Below are positions 23,451 through 23,638 of a stretch of DNA of 23,638 nt, in pieces (within the stretch, counting starts at the first letter, position 1; every line of letters begins with the position of its first letter). Source of the DNA: a virus. Position numbers and translations under genes: made by a program. The stretch lies in the IMG/VR virus record IMGVR_UViG_3300021376_000359, positions 1-23,638 of that record. The stretch is one strand, 5' to 3'. The notes under the pieces were generated by a model. The model saw nothing but the letters and a program-made list of their open reading frames with translations, had not been told where the DNA came from and searched no databases.

Positions 23451-23638
23451 TGCCAGCAACTTATGAATTAATACAAACAACAACTACAACAACAAGTTCT
23501 GCTGGAATTACTTTTGATAACATAAGTTCTAATTTTACTGATTTAAGAATAATAATAACTCCAATTTCTGTTGTTGCTAGCAATTATTTTTATTTAAGAT
23601 TTAATAATGACGCTTTTAGTAATTATTCTTTTAATGAA
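23450..23638 (+). CDS. Tail-tip-type protein, copy B' (partial, cut by window end)
   Basis: ATG 23450 overlaps the previous stop (TAATG), with AGGGGTG (23439-23445) four bases upstream inside the previous gene's C-terminal codons. The 63 visible residues begin MPATYELIQTTTTTTSSAGI and include NFTDLRIIITP and YLRFNNDAFSNYSF, matching copy B (21854). The gene continues beyond the window, and a second C copy may follow. Codons are very AT-rich. Confidence 0.72.
   Translation, partial: MPATYELIQTTTTTTSSAGITFDNISSNFTDLRIIITPISVVASNYFYLRFNNDAFSNYSFNE

Noticed and set aside
21240-23638. Diversity-generating retroelement variable repeats in the tip genes
   Set aside because: No reverse transcriptase or template repeat is seen in the window, and copies differ along their whole length rather than in a short 3' segment with adenine-specific changes.
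1-23638. tRNA genes, CRISPR arrays, insertion sequences, integrase or attachment sites
   Set aside because: I looked and found no cloverleaf, no regularly spaced repeats, no transposase or integrase motifs and no flanking direct repeats in the sequence shown.

Overview
The window is a stretch of a tailed double-stranded DNA phage (or prophage) genome. Every gene I can support lies on the + strand, tightly packed and often overlapping by one base (stop-start TAATG). It holds the packaging, head, neck and tail-fibre part of the late genes. No lysis, replication, integration or host gene is visible. The gene order, a capsid protein of the N4-gp56 type, and the absence of any tail-tube or tape-measure gene point to a short-tailed (podovirus-like) phage. 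The tail-tip region runs off the right end, so this is not certain. Several small proteins and the neck protein remind me of actinobacteriophage and aquatic-phage families. The moderately AT-rich composition would suit a freshwater actinobacterial host, but the host is a guess.

Layout: 1-241 is a non-coding leader with a possible promoter, an inverted repeat, a 36-bp A/T-only tract and alternating G/C runs. 242-2101 is the large terminase, which carries an N-terminal helix-turn-helix-like segment. 2101-3249 holds four small Lys/Ala-rich proteins, two of them paralogous. 3259-4971 is the portal, followed by a 42-aa basic protein, a strong hairpin (5123-5153) and a 131-aa protein. 5565-10355 encodes a 1596-aa protein, probably an internal or ejected virion protein. 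10357-14125 holds three more presumed virion proteins, two of which carry Pro-Thr repeat linkers. 14126-14242 is a short stretch with a hairpin and a coding-like reading frame broken by an amber codon. 14243-15910 holds a scaffold-like protein and the major capsid protein, which has an inserted beta-rich domain, followed by a GC-rich hairpin.

15967-17997 is a run of eight small proteins (one Cys/His-rich, one with an acidic tail, four basic, two unclassified). 17994-18899 is a neck/adaptor-like protein. 18908-20899 is a repeat-rich tail fibre. 20903-21238 is a small beta-rich protein. From 21240 to the window end there is an array of five related tail-tip genes in the order A-B-C-A'-B', the last one cut by the window edge.

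Working together: terminase and portal package DNA into a shell built from scaffold and capsid protein. The giant protein and its neighbours are probably loaded inside the head or at the portal for ejection. The adaptor joins portal to tail. The fibre and the duplicated tip proteins probably recognise the host surface. The most unusual points are the expanding tip-gene array, in which the conserved C-terminal Tyr-Gly-Ile-Arg/Lys codons lie at the ribosome-binding site of the next copy; the sets of tiny basic proteins; the decorated capsid protein; the helix-turn-helix at the start of the terminase; and the broken frame at 14085-14240.
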